This document shows positions 7,206-15,269 of a stretch of DNA of 64,000 bases, one piece after another; the first letter of the stretch is position 1, and each line of letters starts with the position of its first letter. Position numbers and translations under genes: made by a program. This stretch comes from Streptomyces sp. ISL-12 (GTDB lineage Bacteria > Actinomycetota > Actinomycetes > Streptomycetales > Streptomycetaceae). The stretch covers positions 26,902 to 90,901 of the forward strand of contig NZ_JAGGOO010000069.1 of assembly GCF_018614415.1 (NCBI RefSeq). Reading direction: 5' to 3'. The notes below the pieces were generated by a model. It saw only the letters and a list, made by a program, of their open reading frames with translations. It was not told where the DNA came from and made no database searches.

Positions 7206-7988
7206 ATGGCCAACAACCTCGCGAACATCTGGGACGCCGACCCCGACGCCGCCCCGAAGGAGCGACCGCCCTTCGAGAACGACACCGTGGGACGCTTCCG
7301 ATCCGGCCGTCTCGTCAAGGCGGGCCGCACGGAGACACCGGAGGCGCTGAACGAGTGGCGGGTCACCACCGGGGACCCCACCGTCGCCGCGAAGGTCGCG
7401 GAGCTGCTCGGCGGGACCCCGGAGGAGTGGGACCCGGAGAAGGAAGACCGGTTGGAGATACTCACCAGCGCCAGGACCGTCAACATCATCATCGAGCCTG
7501 ACGGCGTCGACGCGAGTTTCAAGCAGTTCATCCCCGGCGTCGGCATGGTCCACCACTGCGATGGCTTCACGGTCCTGAGCACCCCGGAGGAGGAACAGGG
7601 GCAGCCCTGCAAGTGCCCGACGACCATCGCGGCGCGGAAGCTGACCGCGCAGCGCGGAGGGCCGAAGCCCTCGGTTGACGTCACCTTCCGCCTCCTGGAC
7701 GCCCCGGATCTGGGCAAGTTCCGTTTCAACAGCGGCAGTTGGAAGCTGGTCGAAGCTCTCGGCCCGCTCTTCGCGGAGCTGGACTGCTACGGCAACGCGG
7801 GTGACGAGGAGGCGGGAACGGAGGGTGTTCCGGTCCGTGCGTCCCTCACGATCGAGAACGTGACCTACGTGCCGAAGAAGGGTCCCCGCGCCGGCCAGAC
7901 CGTGAGCTACAACAAGCCGGTCATCAAGATCTTCGGCGCCTACGAGGCCGCGGAGGACGAGGGCGCGGGCCTGAGCAAGGCCGCGTAA
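7206..7988 (+). CDS. Gp3-like recombination directionality factor (RDF)
   Basis: 260 residues. The family pattern is clear: VGRFRSGR near the N-terminus, LNEWRVTTGDPTVAAKVAEL, LGGTPEEWDPE, LEILTSARTVNIII, MVHHCDGF and QPCKCPTTIAARK, closing with LTIENVTYV. This matches the phiC31 Gp3 type of RDF, which binds a serine integrase and switches it from integration to excision. ATG 7206 follows GAAAGG; the upstream in-frame ATG is inside the promoter. Promoter 7112-7154 drives it and the hairpin at 8015-8055 ends it, so it is probably a single-gene unit. The cognate integrase is not in the window. Confidence 0.85.
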   Translation: MANNLANIWDADPDAAPKERPPFENDTVGRFRSGRLVKAGRTETPEALNEWRVTTGDPTVAAKVAELLGGTPEEWDPEKEDRLEILTSARTVNIIIEPDGVDASFKQFIPGVGMVHHCDGFTVLSTPEEEQGQPCKCPTTIAARKLTAQRGGPKPSVDVTFRLLDAPDLGKFRFNSGSWKLVEALGPLFAELDCYGNAGDEEAGTEGVPVRASLTIENVTYVPKKGPRAGQTVSYNKPVIKIFGAYEAAEDEGAGLSKAA

Positions 7989-8014
7989 GCGACACACGAA
8001 CGCTGAACAACGCA

Positions 8015-8055
8015 AGGCGCCGCTCCCAATGATTCCGGCACTGGGAGCGGCGCCT
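8015..8055 (+). terminator. Strong hairpin after the RDF gene
   Basis: AGGCGCCGCTCCCA (8015-8028) and TGGGAGCGGCGCCT (8042-8055) are perfect 14-base complements around a 13-base loop. There is no long T run; many actinobacterial terminators lack one. Confidence 0.7.
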
Positions 8056-8092
8056 CTCACGATTCTACGCACACTGAGGAGACAGATGCCCC

Positions 8093-9601
8093 ATGCCGAT
8101 CCTGGAACTCTGCGCCGGCTACGGCGGACTGGGAATCGCGGTTGAGGCCCTGACGGGCGACAAGGTCACAGTCGTCGCGGAAGTCCACGGTGCCGCCTGC
8201 AAAGTCATGGCGCACCGATTCCCCGACGCCCCCAACATCGGCGACGTGTCGATGATCGACTGGCGGCTACTGACGCAGGAGGGACGCATCGACCGGCGTC
8301 GACATGACGAGCGGGCCGCAGCGATGTACGAGCGCTACACCGCGGGCCTGTCGCTCGCGGAGGTGGCGGAAGAGTTCGGCGTTACCAGGCAGAGCGTGTA
8401 CGGACTCTTCAAGGGGAGAGGCTGGGAGTTGCGTAAGCGACCCACGCCCTTGGAGTACGTGAAGTTCAACGGTCGGAAGTACACGCTGCGGAACACGGGA
8501 TACTACGGCGCCACGACGGGCCGGCGTACCTTGCTGCACCGCGATGTCTGGGAACACCACAACGGTCCGATCCCTGACTGCTTCGACATCCACCACGTAG
8601 ACCACGACCGCACGAACAACGACCTCTCCAACCTCCTTTGCCTGACAAAGGACGACCACACACGCCTGCACCACGCAGAGCGGTTGGAGGAGGTGGTTCC
8701 CTCGGAAAGCCCCGTGATCGACATCATCACTGCGGGCTTTCCGTAGGGCCGTGTCAGGACATCAGCAACGCGGGACGGCGAGAAGGGATCAAGGGTGCCC
8801 GTTCAGGAATCTGGTTCGACATCGCAGAGGCCATACGGGTTCTTCGACCCCGACACGTCTACCTGGAGAACGTCGGAGCGATCCGAAATCGGGGACAAAG
8901 CGCAGTGCTCACATCGCTTCACGAGATCGGGTATGACGCGGCGTGGACAGCTCTTCGAGCTTCCGACATCGGGGCTCCCCACCATCGGGACCGCTGGTTC
9001 TGCGTTGCCACACCTTCCGTCCCCGACGGTCAGTGACGCCACCCGCGGCCCCGACTTCGCCAAGCGGGAGCGCAAGGGCTCCGGCGGCGACGACCTGGTG
9101 ACCGCCATCGCCCGGCTCTTCCCGCGGGAGAAGGCGGAGAAGCTGTTCAAGACGCCGACGGCGAACCTGGCGAACAACGGATCGGCGCAGCATCCGGACA
9201 AGCGCAAAGCGGGTGGTCACGGTCCGACCCTGGAGGACGAAGTCTGTTTCCTCCTGAACGTCGAGCCGGACGCAGAGCACCCCGACGACGGGCCGCACTC
9301 GCCGGCTGAGTGGTGGGGTGAGTTCGCACGGGCCGTCTACCGCTGGGAAATCTTCATGGGCACTCCCGCTCCCGTGCCCATCATGCGGGGCCCGCGAGGA
9401 GGCGTGAAGCTCGCTCCGAAGTTCTGTGAGTGGCTCATGGGCCTTCCCGACGGATGGGTCACCGACGTCCCCGACCTCACACGCGAAGAGCAGATCGGCC
9501 GTATCGAGAACGGCGTCTGCCCGCAGCAAGCACACCACGCCTTCCGGTTCCTGAAGAGGGAGCTGGAGGCGGGACACACAAAGGCACCAGAGGAGAGCTG
9601 A
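8093..9601 (+). pseudogene. C5-cytosine DNA methyltransferase with in-frame HNH insertion, disrupted at the catalytic motif
   Basis: The N-terminus has methyltransferase motif I (ILELCAGYGGLGIA). After SMIDW an in-frame ~145-residue HTH-HNH endonuclease domain is inserted (SLAEVAEEFGVTRQSVY; LLHRDVWEHHNGPIP; DIHHVDHDRTNND). Methyltransferase sequence resumes at VIDIITAGFP, where the catalytic Cys of motif IV (PCQ) should follow. Instead TAGGGCCG (8744-8751) adds eight bases and a stop. CQDISNAGRREG continues in another frame to 9036, and the target-recognition/C-terminal part (SPTVSDATRG; MGLPDGWVTDV; NGVCPQQA) returns to the first frame after a +1 shift near 9,005-9,025. The lesions sum to nine bases. 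As read, no active methyltransferase can be made. Confidence 0.8.
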
Positions 9602-9602
9602 C

Positions 9603-9878
9603 ATGGGCAAGGCCCGACTCACCGACTACACAGGCGCCGAGATCCGCCCCGGTGCCCTCGTCTCCTACGCCACCCGACAGGGCAACCTCGTCCGCCTCTC
9701 GGAGGCCGTCGTCCTGGAGCTGGAGAGCAACAAGGCGGCCGGCGTGGTCGTCCCGCTCGTCAAGGTCCGTCCGACGGGACGCGACTCGGGGTTCATCAGC
9801 CGCAAGACGCTCGCGGTCCAGACGGTGGCCGCGGACCGCATGGTCGTCATCGGCGACACGAAGGGGGAGAGCAAGTGA
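9603..9878 (+). CDS. Hypothetical phage protein
   Basis: 91 residues, basic and beta-rich (GALVSYATRQGNLVRLSEAV; VVVPLVKVRPTGRDSG). ATG 9603 lies right after the methyltransferase remnant, preceded by GAGGAGAG. Its style resembles a small SH3-like barrel. It overlaps the next gene by GTGA. No family recognised. Confidence 0.6.
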   Translation: MGKARLTDYTGAEIRPGALVSYATRQGNLVRLSEAVVLELESNKAAGVVVPLVKVRPTGRDSGFISRKTLAVQTVAADRMVVIGDTKGESK

Positions 9879-10621
9879 GCGACGTCTTCAAGGTGGGGCA
9901 GAAGGTTCGCTACCGGGGCGAGGAGGTGACCGTTACCTACGGCCCGTACACAAGCGTGCTGGGGCTGACTCGGTACCTCGTCAAGGGCGACGACGGTGCG
10001 GAGATGCCCGCGCGCAGCAGCGAGATCTACGCCATCCCCACGCCGCCCGCCTTCGCCGTGGGCGACACGGTGACGTACGAGTACGGCGGAGGCGGCAAGA
10101 TCGTCGCCGGCCCGTTCACGTCGGAGTACCACGAGGAGCCCATCTGGGTCGTGGAGAAGCCGAACGGCACGCACCTGACGCCGACGCAGAACAGCCTCAC
10201 GAAGGTGGAAACGCCGGTCGTCAAGGTCGGTGACCGGGTGCGCATCATCAAGGACAGCGACGGCATTCGGACGGGGGAGTACGTCGGGCTCGTCGGCACG
10301 CTGGAGCGCGTCAACGGTAGCGACGAGCTGGTGTACCTCGTCCGCTTCGGTGACGGCTCCGGGTGCCACGGTGACAAGGACAATGGCCGCTGGTGGTGTG
10401 CGAGTGTCGAGCCCGTCACCGACGAGACCACCTACGAGTACGACGGCGTGGTCTACGACCTGACGGCGAAGTACCGGGACAGGCAGGGTGACTCCCTCCG
10501 CATCAAGCTCGTGAACGGCCTGCCGCTCGTGGCGTGGTTCGGCTGCATCCCCGAAGAGGGCGACGACACCCTGTCGAAGGCGCTGGCGCAGTACGGCCCC
10601 TTCACCCGCGTCACCGACTGA
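9875..10621 (+). CDS. Tandem SH3/KOW-like barrel protein, paralogue 1
   Basis: 248 residues with repeated barrel-like units beginning F(K/A)VG(D/Q)(T/K)V (FKVGQKVRY, FAVGDTVTY, VKVGDRVRI) and ending YGPFTRVTD. The third unit, KVGDRVRIIKDSDGIRTGEY, resembles units in the proteins at 22100 and 22932. The protein at 10695 shares both architecture and its C-terminus (YGPLTRV). A nucleic-acid or protein-binding role is plausible but unproven. Confidence 0.65.
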   Translation: MSDVFKVGQKVRYRGEEVTVTYGPYTSVLGLTRYLVKGDDGAEMPARSSEIYAIPTPPAFAVGDTVTYEYGGGGKIVAGPFTSEYHEEPIWVVEKPNGTHLTPTQNSLTKVETPVVKVGDRVRIIKDSDGIRTGEYVGLVGTLERVNGSDELVYLVRFGDGSGCHGDKDNGRWWCASVEPVTDETTYEYDGVVYDLTAKYRDRQGDSLRIKLVNGLPLVAWFGCIPEEGDDTLSKALAQYGPFTRVTD

Positions 10622-10694
10622 CCAACCTCGCACCACGGCCCCGGACACCGACGATCCGGGAGCCTTCGCACGAACCACTCACGGAGGAGAGAGC

Positions 10695-11426
10695 ATGGCG
10701 TTCAAGGTTGGCGACAAGGTGAAGCACCGGACGTTTGGCGCGGGTCAGATCGCGTTCGGCCCGTACATGGCGATGGGCAGTGTGGAGCGGTACCTCATGA
10801 AGGCGGAGGACGGGACGCACTACACCACGGCGCCCGACTCGATGAAGCCCGCCGCGAAGTTCGAGGTCGGTGACAAGGTGACGTCGATTGGCGGTGCGGC
10901 GTACATCATCGAGGCGGGTCCCTTCTTCACCGGCTACGGAGCAGAGTGGTACGCCGTGCGGGGCGAGGAGGGTGGCGTCTACAACAGCAACGCGGGAAGC
11001 CTGGAGGCCGCCGCCCCGGAGCCGGCCGACAAGGCGCTGAAGCCGGGCGACGTCGTGCGCATCTCGCGTGACGGCTTGGAGGGGGCGGACGTGAAGGCGG
11101 GTGACCTCCTCGTCGTGACGGAGGTCGGCACCTACAGCGTCACCGTCCTGGCCGCTCCCGGCGCGCGCAACTCGGAGTGGTTCTTCGACCACGGCAACGT
11201 AGAGCGCGTCGACCCCACGACGGTCGCCGTCGTGGACAACGTCGCGTACGACCTGACCGCCCGCTACAAGGACCGCGACGGCGACGTCTGGACGTTCAAG
11301 GACGTCGACGGCACTGTCCGTGGCGAGTGCCGGAGTACAGACGTCGACGCCTCCGACTACATCGCTGCTTACAGCGACACCCTGTGGCAGGCAGTCCGCA
11401 ACTATGGCCCTCTGACCCGCGTCTGA
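10695..11426 (+). CDS. Tandem SH3/KOW-like barrel protein, paralogue 2
   Basis: 243 residues, similar in layout to its upstream neighbour: FKVGDKVKH, FEVGDKVTS, LKPGDVVRIS units, a VAYDLTARYKDRDGD segment (VVYDLTAKYRDRQGD in the neighbour) and a YGPLTRV end. This supports local gene duplication. ATG 10695 follows GGAGGAGAG. The 73-bp gap before it holds only weak complementarity. Confidence 0.65.
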   Translation: MAFKVGDKVKHRTFGAGQIAFGPYMAMGSVERYLMKAEDGTHYTTAPDSMKPAAKFEVGDKVTSIGGAAYIIEAGPFFTGYGAEWYAVRGEEGGVYNSNAGSLEAAAPEPADKALKPGDVVRISRDGLEGADVKAGDLLVVTEVGTYSVTVLAAPGARNSEWFFDHGNVERVDPTTVAVVDNVAYDLTARYKDRDGDVWTFKDVDGTVRGECRSTDVDASDYIAAYSDTLWQAVRNYGPLTRV

Positions 11427-11431
11427 CCCTC

Positions 11432-11463
11432 AGCCCCCGGTGACTTCGGTCCCGGGGGCTTTG
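11432..11463 (+). terminator. Factor-independent terminator
   Basis: AGCCCCCGG (11432-11440) pairs with CCGGGGGCT (11452-11460), followed by TTT. It ends the 9603-11426 unit. Confidence 0.75.
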
Positions 11464-11497
11464 GGCGTAGGAAGACCGACCGATAGGAGGAGAGCAC

Positions 11498-11671
11498 ATG
11501 GCGAAGGTGATTGCGCACAGCGGCGTCACGGTGGAGCTGACCGGGCGGGAGGTGGAGTTGATCCGCCAGGCGCTCCGCTTCTCCATCGACAACAACGGCA
11601 GTTGGGACGTTTACGACGACACGGAAGCCGCGTCCCTGGCGCACGTCTTTGCTGCTCAGGGTGCCGTGTGA
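11498..11671 (+). CDS. Small hypothetical phage protein
   Basis: 57 codons from ATG 11498 after AGGAGGAGAG, first gene after the terminator at 11432. Beta N-terminus (VIAHSGVTVELTG) and a helical remainder. Stop overlaps the next GTG start (11668). Function unknown. Confidence 0.6.
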   Translation: MAKVIAHSGVTVELTGREVELIRQALRFSIDNNGSWDVYDDTEAASLAHVFAAQGAV

Positions 11672-11862
11672 GCGCCTTCCACACCATCGACGCCGCCATG
11701 GCTCCGGCCCTTGGCGACGTCCGCAGCGCCGGGCCGGGCGACCTGGTTTACATCCTCCCCGACGCGACGAGCCGGAAGGACTGGGCGAAGTACTGGGAAG
11801 CGGCCGGCACGGCGTTGGCGCGGGGAGCACAAGTGGTTGTGATGAGGAGAGGGGAGAGCTAG
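11668..11862 (+). CDS. Small hypothetical phage protein
   Basis: 64 residues from GTG 11668. The order VYILPDATSRKDWAKYWEAA, GTALARGAQVVVMRRG looks like a small alpha/beta fold. Overlaps neighbours on both sides. No family recognised. Confidence 0.55.
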   Translation: MSAFHTIDAAMAPALGDVRSAGPGDLVYILPDATSRKDWAKYWEAAGTALARGAQVVVMRRGES

Positions 11863-12143
11863 TGGCACGCCGACTTGTCAGCGACGACAAGCAGATGTAC
11901 CGCGTCCTCGTCGTCCGCCGGCAGCGCCGGGACAACCCCGAATGGGAGCAGGGAAACATCAACTCCCCGCGGTTCTTCTGGGACGGTCCGGAGTACACCA
12001 CGGCCTACGGCCCGTACAACGCCATCGGAACCGCTCGCGGGCAGCTCACCCACCACACTGTGGACGTCTACGGTGAGCCGATGAAGGACGTGGTGAGCGG
12101 CTGTATTCAGCGCGCGCACACGACGTGGGAGGACGTCGAGTGA
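11862..12143 (+). CDS. Hypothetical phage protein
   Basis: 93 residues from GTG 11862, sharing the last base of the preceding stop and preceded by GGGGAGAG. Basic N-terminus (YRVLVVRRQRRDNPEW), then a beta-rich segment with YGPYNAIGTARGQL. Function unknown. Confidence 0.55.
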   Translation: MARRLVSDDKQMYRVLVVRRQRRDNPEWEQGNINSPRFFWDGPEYTTAYGPYNAIGTARGQLTHHTVDVYGEPMKDVVSGCIQRAHTTWEDVE

Positions 12144-12277
12144 CCGGCGTCCGCGAACCCAACATGCGCATCGTCCACGCCCTCCCCGACACGGAGCCCG
12201 TGGAGTTCGACAAGCCGCAATGCGTCTACGCCTCGTGGATCACGGAGGAGCTGATGAGGGAGACGGAGGAAGGGTGA
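12140..12277 (+). CDS. Small hypothetical phage protein
   Basis: 45 codons from GTG 12140 to TGA 12275-12277, overlapping both neighbours by GTGA. Acidic C-terminal helix (ITEELMRETEEG). Support is mainly translational coupling. Confidence 0.5.
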   Translation: MTGVREPNMRIVHALPDTEPVEFDKPQCVYASWITEELMRETEEG

Positions 12278-12447
12278 GGGCGTACCGAAAGCGCAGCACC
12301 GCCCATCAGTACTGCGTGTACCTCACGACGGAGGAGCGTGACCGACTTCTGGAGGAGTTGAAACGCGTCGTCGACCCTAGCTTCTGGCCGACGTTCTCCC
12401 GGCTGTACGCCCACCTGCACGCACCACGAGAGGACGGAAACCTGTGA
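12274..12447 (+). CDS. Small hypothetical phage protein
   Basis: 57 residues from GTG 12274 after GGAGGAAGG. The central helix TTEERDRLLEELKRVVD suggests a small helical protein. Overlaps the next gene by GTGA. Function unknown. Confidence 0.55.
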   Translation: MRAYRKRSTAHQYCVYLTTEERDRLLEELKRVVDPSFWPTFSRLYAHLHAPREDGNL

Positions 12448-12704
12448 CGATGCAGATCGACGGCGACAGCTACGAGATCTCCCCCGAAGCCTGGGAGATC
12501 TTCGACGGCTGGCGCGACAAGGCGTACCGAGTCGCGTGGGTGGTCGAGGCCATCGAGTTCGCCGTGCGCAAGCAGGTCGAGGCCGATCTGAAAGCGAAGG
12601 CGGCGAAGGACTGGCCCGGCATCGGCGACTTCCTGGCCGACATCCTCTACGTAGTGCGCGGCGGCCCCGAGAACAGTTCCTCCACACCCTCTACGCACTT
12701 GTAG
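12444..12704 (+). CDS. Hypothetical phage protein
   Basis: 86 residues from GTG 12444. Helical (AWEIFDGWRDKAYRVAWVVE; KQVEADLKAKAAKDWPGIG). Last gene of the 11498-12704 run. The following ~100 bases hold imperfect hairpins (for example GTACGAACC/GGTTGTAC near 12734-12757). Confidence 0.55.
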   Translation: MTMQIDGDSYEISPEAWEIFDGWRDKAYRVAWVVEAIEFAVRKQVEADLKAKAAKDWPGIGDFLADILYVVRGGPENSSSTPSTHL

Positions 12705-12809
12705 AGATTCCGTGCCCTACCGTAACCAAACGCATGTACGAACCGTTGAGGTTGTACGGCACACGCGTCGGGTATGACGTGCGCATATGCAGCGGGGAAG
12801 GGGTTCGGA

Positions 12810-12986
12810 ATGGCTGAGGAGCAGCGCGGGGAACTGACGTGGGGCGGGCAGACCTGGCGAGTCGAGTCCGCGCCCGTCCCGGTCGACGAGGACGGGGAGT
12901 CGGTCCTCGTCGAAGTGTGGGTCAAGAGAGGTGAGTCCATCGGAGATACGACCAATACCAAGCCTGCCGGGGGTGTGGGCCGCTGA
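12810..12986 (+). CDS. Small hypothetical phage protein
   Basis: 58 residues from ATG 12810, preceded by GGAAGGGG at a suboptimal distance. Beta-rich (GELTWGGQTWRVESAPVPVD). Its 3' part overlaps the N-terminus of the HNH gene in another frame by 56 bases, more than the usual four. The end may be spurious. Confidence 0.45.
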   Translation: MAEEQRGELTWGGQTWRVESAPVPVDEDGESVLVEVWVKRGESIGDTTNTKPAGGVGR

Positions 12987-13407
12987 GGACGGCACCGTCC
13001 TCCGGCCCTACAAGCCGTACACGTCGGCCGGCACTGACTACGGCAAGGTGACGTCGTTCGGGCGCACGGTGGCGGTGCACCGAGCCGTTTGCGAGGCGTT
13101 TCACGGGCCGCCACCATCGACCGCGCATCAGGCTGCGCACCTGGATGGAAACCCCGCGAACAACGCGGCTTCCAACTTGGCGTGGGCCACCCCGTCCGAG
13201 AACGCTGCGCACTGTGCCGAGCACGGCACCGCACAGCGGGGTGCTCTGCACTACGCAAGCAAGGTGACGGAGCGGGATGTTCGCGTCATCCGCAGGGCTC
13301 GACGTCTTGGCATCTCCCCGGCACGGCTGGCAGCGCGGTTCGGCATCCATAGGGCGACAGTGGGCAACATTGCGGCGGGAAGGACATGGGCTCATGTCGG
13401 CGAGTAA
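12931..13407 (+). CDS. HNH homing endonuclease with C-terminal helix-turn-helix
   Basis: 158 residues. A NUMOD4-like N-terminus (IPSLPGVWAAEDGTV) is followed by the HNH core VHRAVCEAFHG ... HLDGNPANNAASNLAWATPSEN. A C-terminal DNA-binding helix-turn-helix reads RLGISPARLAARFGIHRATV. Free-standing phage HNH enzymes of this type cut DNA and promote their own spread. GTG 12931 is preceded by AAGAGAGG. It overlaps the resolvase-like gene. Confidence 0.8.
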   Translation: MSPSEIRPIPSLPGVWAAEDGTVLRPYKPYTSAGTDYGKVTSFGRTVAVHRAVCEAFHGPPPSTAHQAAHLDGNPANNAASNLAWATPSENAAHCAEHGTAQRGALHYASKVTERDVRVIRRARRLGISPARLAARFGIHRATVGNIAAGRTWAHVGE

Positions 13408-13798
13408 GGCTAAAGGCACCGCGTGGGAGTCGGCCATCGTCGGCTACCTGCGCGAACACCACAACCCGGGCGCCCGTCGGAACGTGCAGATGGGTGCCCG
13501 CGACATTGGCGACATCGACGGCTACTACCTGCACGCGCTCGAAGCGAAGGCAGAGAAGTCGATCACCCTCGCCGACTACATCGAACAGGCCAACCGGGAG
13601 GCCATCCACGCCGGCCAGCCCTACGGCTGCGCCGTGGTGAAGCGGCGGATGAAGGGCACCGCGGACGGCTACGTCGTGAGGGACGTGCGGACCGATGTGC
13701 GGCTGATGAACCGCATGCGGGACATGGAGGAGGCGCTGAAGGACGCTGACTTCGACCGTTGGTACGACATCGACGAGGAGCACAGGGAGGCAGCGTGA
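13394..13798 (+). CDS. Holliday-junction-resolvase-like PD-(D/E)XK nuclease
   Basis: 134 residues. KGTAWESAIVGYLREH at the N-terminus, RDIGDIDGYYLHALEAKAEKS (acidic residues plus E-A-K catalytic core) and YGCAVVKRR form the small resolvase/VRR-type nuclease pattern. It probably resolves branched DNA during phage replication or packaging. ATG 13394 lies within the last codons of the HNH gene. GTGA coupling to the next gene. Confidence 0.75.
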   Translation: MSASKAKGTAWESAIVGYLREHHNPGARRNVQMGARDIGDIDGYYLHALEAKAEKSITLADYIEQANREAIHAGQPYGCAVVKRRMKGTADGYVVRDVRTDVRLMNRMRDMEEALKDADFDRWYDIDEEHREAA

Positions 13799-13962
13799 AG
13801 ACGCGCATTGAGTTCACGGCCACGCTTGACGTCTACGTCGACCCAGACGACCCGGAGTCGTGGGTCGAAGGAGCGCTGGAGCGGGGAGACAAGCACGCGA
13901 GCAACTACACGACATGGCTGCGTGAGGTGACGTCCGTCTCCCGTGTCGGCGACGACGAGTAG
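13795..13962 (+). CDS. Small hypothetical phage protein
   Basis: 55 residues from GTG 13795 after GGGAGG. Beta strand start (RIEFTATLDVYVDPDD), then helix. Its stop is immediately followed by the inverted repeat at 13963. Confidence 0.55.
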   Translation: MKTRIEFTATLDVYVDPDDPESWVEGALERGDKHASNYTTWLREVTSVSRVGDDE

Positions 13963-13982
13963 CGCGTAAAGCGACTCACGCG
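13963..13982 (+). promoter_or_regulatory. Dispersed inverted repeat, variant stem
   Basis: CGCGT, AAAGCGACTC, ACGCG. The loop/right-half core is the family one, but both stem arms have changed together (CGCGT/ACGCG in place of GTCCGT/ACGGAC). This keeps pairing. It sits directly after a stop codon with no ACATAA site in the next 40 bp. Confidence 0.6.
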
Positions 13983-14007
13983 ACCGACAACCGCAAAGCA
14001 CTGACAC

Positions 14008-14033
14008 AAGGGGCGTCCTCCGGGGCGCCCCTT
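14008..14033 (+). terminator. GC-rich hairpin before the methyltransferase gene
   Basis: AAGGGGCG (14008-14015) pairs with CGCCCCTT (14026-14033) around a ten-base loop, followed by TTCGG. Related in sequence to 2159-2185 and 23483-23506. Confidence 0.55.
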
Positions 14034-14059
14034 CGGTATGCACGACGAAGGGAGAGACC

Positions 14060-14929
14060 TTGCGAGCCGACTTGCTCACTGGGGACACGCTGGAGCAGTT
14101 GCGCACCTTGCCCGACAGATCCGTGCACTGCGCGGTGACGTCACCTCCTTACTACTTCCAGAGGTGCTACGACGAGGGGCCTGATGCGGGCGCGCGTCGC
14201 CAATACGGACTTGAGGACACCCCACATGAGTACCTAGACACCCTGCGGAACGTGTTCCGCGAGGTGTTCCGAGTGCTGCACCCCGAGGGCACGCTATGGC
14301 TGAACTTGGGAGACGCCTACTCGCAGCGGAAAGCTGTCCGTCTAAGCAGCCACCAGGAGGGTTTGCACGGAAAGGCGCGCGGGGGGCGACCGTCGTGGCG
14401 GGAGTCGCGGGCCGCTGGCCTGGCTCGCATGAGCGCTGAAAATCTGATCGACGGCCAACCGGTCACCGAGAAATCGATGATGATGCTGCCGGAGCGGCTG
14501 GCGATCGGCATGCAGGACGACGGGTGGATCCTCCGCAACCGGATCACCTGGGCGAAAACGTTCTGCACCCCGGAGTCCGTGAAGGACCGGCTTTCCGGGA
14601 AGAGTGAGCCGATCTTCCTGTTCGCCAAGTCCGCCCGCTACTGGTTCGACCGGGCCGCCCTTGGCGGTGATGACGGCGACGTGTGGCATCTGCCTGCCTC
14701 TAGCGGCGCCGGCACGCACACGGCGTCGTTTCCGCTGGAGCTGCCGCTGCGGTGCATCACCGCTGGCTGCAAGCCGGGTGGCGTCGTCCTTGACCCGTTC
14801 TCCGGATCCGGCACCACCGGCGAGGCCGCTCTCCGACTTGGCCGTCGGTACACCGGAATCGATCTGAGCCCCGCATACCACGGCATTGCGCGTGCGCGAT
14901 TTGAAGCACTTACACACGCGTCTGTCTGA
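14060..14929 (+). CDS. DNA methyltransferase, N4-cytosine/N6-adenine type
   Basis: 289 residues. Catalytic motif TSPPYY lies near residues 28-33 and the AdoMet-binding motif DPFSGSGTTG near 245-254. This is the beta-class order (catalytic motif first). S-P-P-Y favours N4-cytosine, but N6-adenine is possible. Further conserved blocks are PEGTLWLNLGD, MMMLPERLAIGM, WILRNRITWAK and SEPIFLFAKS. In a phage it would protect DNA from host restriction. The TTG 14060 start follows GGGAGAG. The recognition sequence cannot be read from this. Confidence 0.85.
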   Translation: MRADLLTGDTLEQLRTLPDRSVHCAVTSPPYYFQRCYDEGPDAGARRQYGLEDTPHEYLDTLRNVFREVFRVLHPEGTLWLNLGDAYSQRKAVRLSSHQEGLHGKARGGRPSWRESRAAGLARMSAENLIDGQPVTEKSMMMLPERLAIGMQDDGWILRNRITWAKTFCTPESVKDRLSGKSEPIFLFAKSARYWFDRAALGGDDGDVWHLPASSGAGTHTASFPLELPLRCITAGCKPGGVVLDPFSGSGTTGEAALRLGRRYTGIDLSPAYHGIARARFEALTHASV

Positions 14930-14963
14930 CTTACCAACGCATGCACGAGAGGGGAGAGACGTC

Positions 14964-15269
14964 TTGGCGAACCGCTTCGATCCGTACAACGACGAGATCT
15001 GGGGTTGCTGGTGCGTGCTATGCAAGGCGCTCGCCAGTGCGCACGCGCGGCACATACCGAGCGCGCTGGACGAGGCGTCCGACGCTCTCTTCAACGCGCT
15101 GGAGAGCGGGGTCCACCGCCACGAAGAGCCGCGCGTCTCGCTGGTGAAGTGGGACCCCGCCAAGTACCGCAACGACGGATGGCAGTTGCGCGAGGGACTC
15201 GGCATCGGCGTCACCACGGGGGGCGTCACGGGAAGCGTCCGTCAGCACGCCGTACGAGGGGAGAAGTAG
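14964..15269 (+). CDS. Hypothetical phage protein
   Basis: 101 residues from TTG 14964 after GGGGAGAG. A C-x-x-C pair near the N-terminus (WGCWCVLCKALASAHARH) and a helical middle. Shares its last base with the primase-helicase start. Function unknown, probably co-expressed with replication genes. Confidence 0.55.
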   Translation: MANRFDPYNDEIWGCWCVLCKALASAHARHIPSALDEASDALFNALESGVHRHEEPRVSLVKWDPAKYRNDGWQLREGLGIGVTTGGVTGSVRQHAVRGEK

